Below are positions 5,890-6,933 of a stretch of 6,933 nt of DNA, piece after piece. The notes beneath the pieces are model-generated. The model made no database searches and was not told the origin of the DNA. It worked only from the letters and a program-made list of their open reading frames with translations. Every line of letters starts with the position of its first letter. Position 1 is the first letter of the stretch. The position numbers were made by a program, and so were the translations under genes. Origin of the DNA: CAYVDH01 sp964450355 (GTDB lineage Bacteria; Bacteroidota; Bacteroidia; NS11-12g; UBA955); contig CAYVDH010000181.1 in NCBI GenBank assembly GCA_964450355.1, positions 1-6,933 of the forward strand, given 5' to 3'.

Positions 5890-6933
5890 ATGAAAACTAT
5901 TAAAAATACAATGGCAATCGGGATATTTATCTGTTCATCAGCACTTTTCAGCCAAGATACTTTGCAAATTTCCAAATCAGATTTAGCTACAAAATTATCG
6001 GAGCAAAATCTTCAATTGAAAATTTCCAAACAAAATGTTGAGTCGGCTCGTTCAGATTATCGCCAATCCAATGCTCTTTTTTTGCCGAATATTTCGGCTT
6101 CGCATACGGCCATTACTACAACCAATCCTTTAATGGCATTTGGTTCTAAATTGAATCAAGAAATCTTAACACAAGCCGATTTTAATCCGGCTTTGTTGAA
6201 TGATCCTTCACAAGTTCAAAATTATGCTACTCGAATTGAAGTGCTTCAACCCATTTTAAATGCGGATGGTTTATTTGAAAGAAAAGCAGCCAAATCAAAA
6301 ATGGAAGCTTATCAATTGCAAACCGAACGCACCAAAGAATATTTAGAATTGGAAGTGAACAAAGCGTTTATGCAATTGCAATTGGCTTATAAAGCGGTTG
6401 AGGTTTTGGAAAAAGCGAACACAACGGCCCAAGCCAATCTGAATTTGGTCAACAATTATTTCAAACAAGGCATGTTGCAAAAAACGGATGTGTTGGATGT
6501 GCAAGTTCGCGTAAATGAAATTGCTAATCAACTGACGTATGCCAAAAGTAATGTGCGAAATGCATCCGATTATTTGGCTTTTTTATTGAATGAAGATACC
6601 AAAGGCGGCATTTATAAACCGATGGAAAAATTAGATAATGAAATTAATCCAACACTCCAAAATGCTCAATTATCAACATCAAGAAAAGATTTTTTAGCGA
6701 TGGAAAAATCAACCGAAGCCTATAAAAATATGATGAAATCCGGTAAAATGAGTTTTCTACCCCGTTTGAATGCTTTTGGAACCTATGAGTTATACGATAC
6801 TGAAATCTTTCAATTTGGTGCAAACGGTTATACTATTGGAGCTCAATTGTCATGGAATGTATTTGACGGTTATAAATCCATTGGAAAATTTGAAAAATCA
6901 AAAGTAGAATTTCAAAAAGCAGAAACGGAAGCT
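5890..6933 (+). CDS. TolC-family outer-membrane efflux protein (3' end outside window)
   Basis: From the ATG at 5890 the frame stays open for 348 codons to the window edge, so the C-terminal part is missing (full members have roughly 420-480 residues). A signal peptide covers about 1-21 (ends SSALFSQ). The two-fold internal repeat of TolC proteins is visible: NALFLPNISASHT (61-73) and KMSFLPRLNAFGTY (286-299) begin equivalent beta-strand sections, each preceded by long coiled-coil helices. TolC trimers form the outer-membrane exit duct of tripartite pumps. In flavobacteria such a gene is commonly first in a row with a membrane-fusion protein and an RND pump, which would lie beyond 6933; this is inference. 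The substrate is unknown, though the copper genes across the divergent promoter make metal export one possibility. A purine-rich AAGAAG lies about 9 bases before the start. Confidence 0.88.
   Translation, partial: MKTIKNTMAIGIFICSSALFSQDTLQISKSDLATKLSEQNLQLKISKQNVESARSDYRQSNALFLPNISASHTAITTTNPLMAFGSKLNQEILTQADFNPALLNDPSQVQNYATRIEVLQPILNADGLFERKAAKSKMEAYQLQTERTKEYLELEVNKAFMQLQLAYKAVEVLEKANTTAQANLNLVNNYFKQGMLQKTDVLDVQVRVNEIANQLTYAKSNVRNASDYLAFLLNEDTKGGIYKPMEKLDNEINPTLQNAQLSTSRKDFLAMEKSTEAYKNMMKSGKMSFLPRLNAFGTYELYDTEIFQFGANGYTIGAQLSWNVFDGYKSIGKFEKSKVEFQKAETEA

Noticed and set aside
6343..6531. 62-codon frame on the minus strand
   Set aside because: It is antisense to the coiled-coil part of the TolC-family gene and shows no independent support.

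Overview
The window looks like the chromosome of a Bacteroidota bacterium, most likely a Flavobacteriaceae (Flavobacterium-like). The signs are AT-rich DNA, promoters of the TTG / TAnnTTTG type, weak or absent Shine-Dalgarno sequences, lipoproteins with an acidic stretch after the lipid-modified Cys, and TAA as the stop of every intact gene. There are no tRNA, rRNA, CRISPR or insertion-sequence features.

Left part (1-2354, plus strand): a tightly packed operon with a good promoter preceded by a perfect palindrome. Its genes are a lipoprotein with a cytochrome c domain and a DUF3365/Tll0287-like heme domain, a 66-residue DUF6132-type membrane protein, a class I SAM methyltransferase, and an isoprenylcysteine-methyltransferase-like membrane protein. 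The first two genes are intact. The last two are broken by three separate lesions (TAA at codon 19 of the third gene; TGA plus a one-base frameshift in the fourth), although the rest of each reading frame is well preserved. A bidirectional hairpin terminator at 2348-2383 separates this operon from the convergent genes.

Middle part (2382-5744, minus strand, read right to left): a small Cys-containing secreted or membrane-anchored protein, an MbnP-family copper-binding lipoprotein, an MbnH/MauG-type diheme peroxidase lipoprotein, and an outer-membrane beta-barrel with an N-terminal Cys cluster. In methanotrophs MbnH oxidises a Trp of MbnP to kynurenine, and that residue helps to bind copper. 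The same pair occurs here with no methanobactin genes in view. It probably forms a cell-surface copper-binding or copper-handling system with the beta-barrel as a dedicated outer-membrane partner. A strong hairpin between the MbnP and MbnH genes may make MbnP more abundant than its modifying enzyme.

Right part (5745-6933): a divergent promoter region, then the first 348 codons of a TolC-family outer-membrane efflux protein that runs off the window. It is probably the first gene of an efflux operon. Its promoter carries a second copy of the palindrome GTAAC-N4-GTTAC, at almost the same distance from the -7 element as at the left operon. This suggests that one Crp/FNR-type activator controls both.
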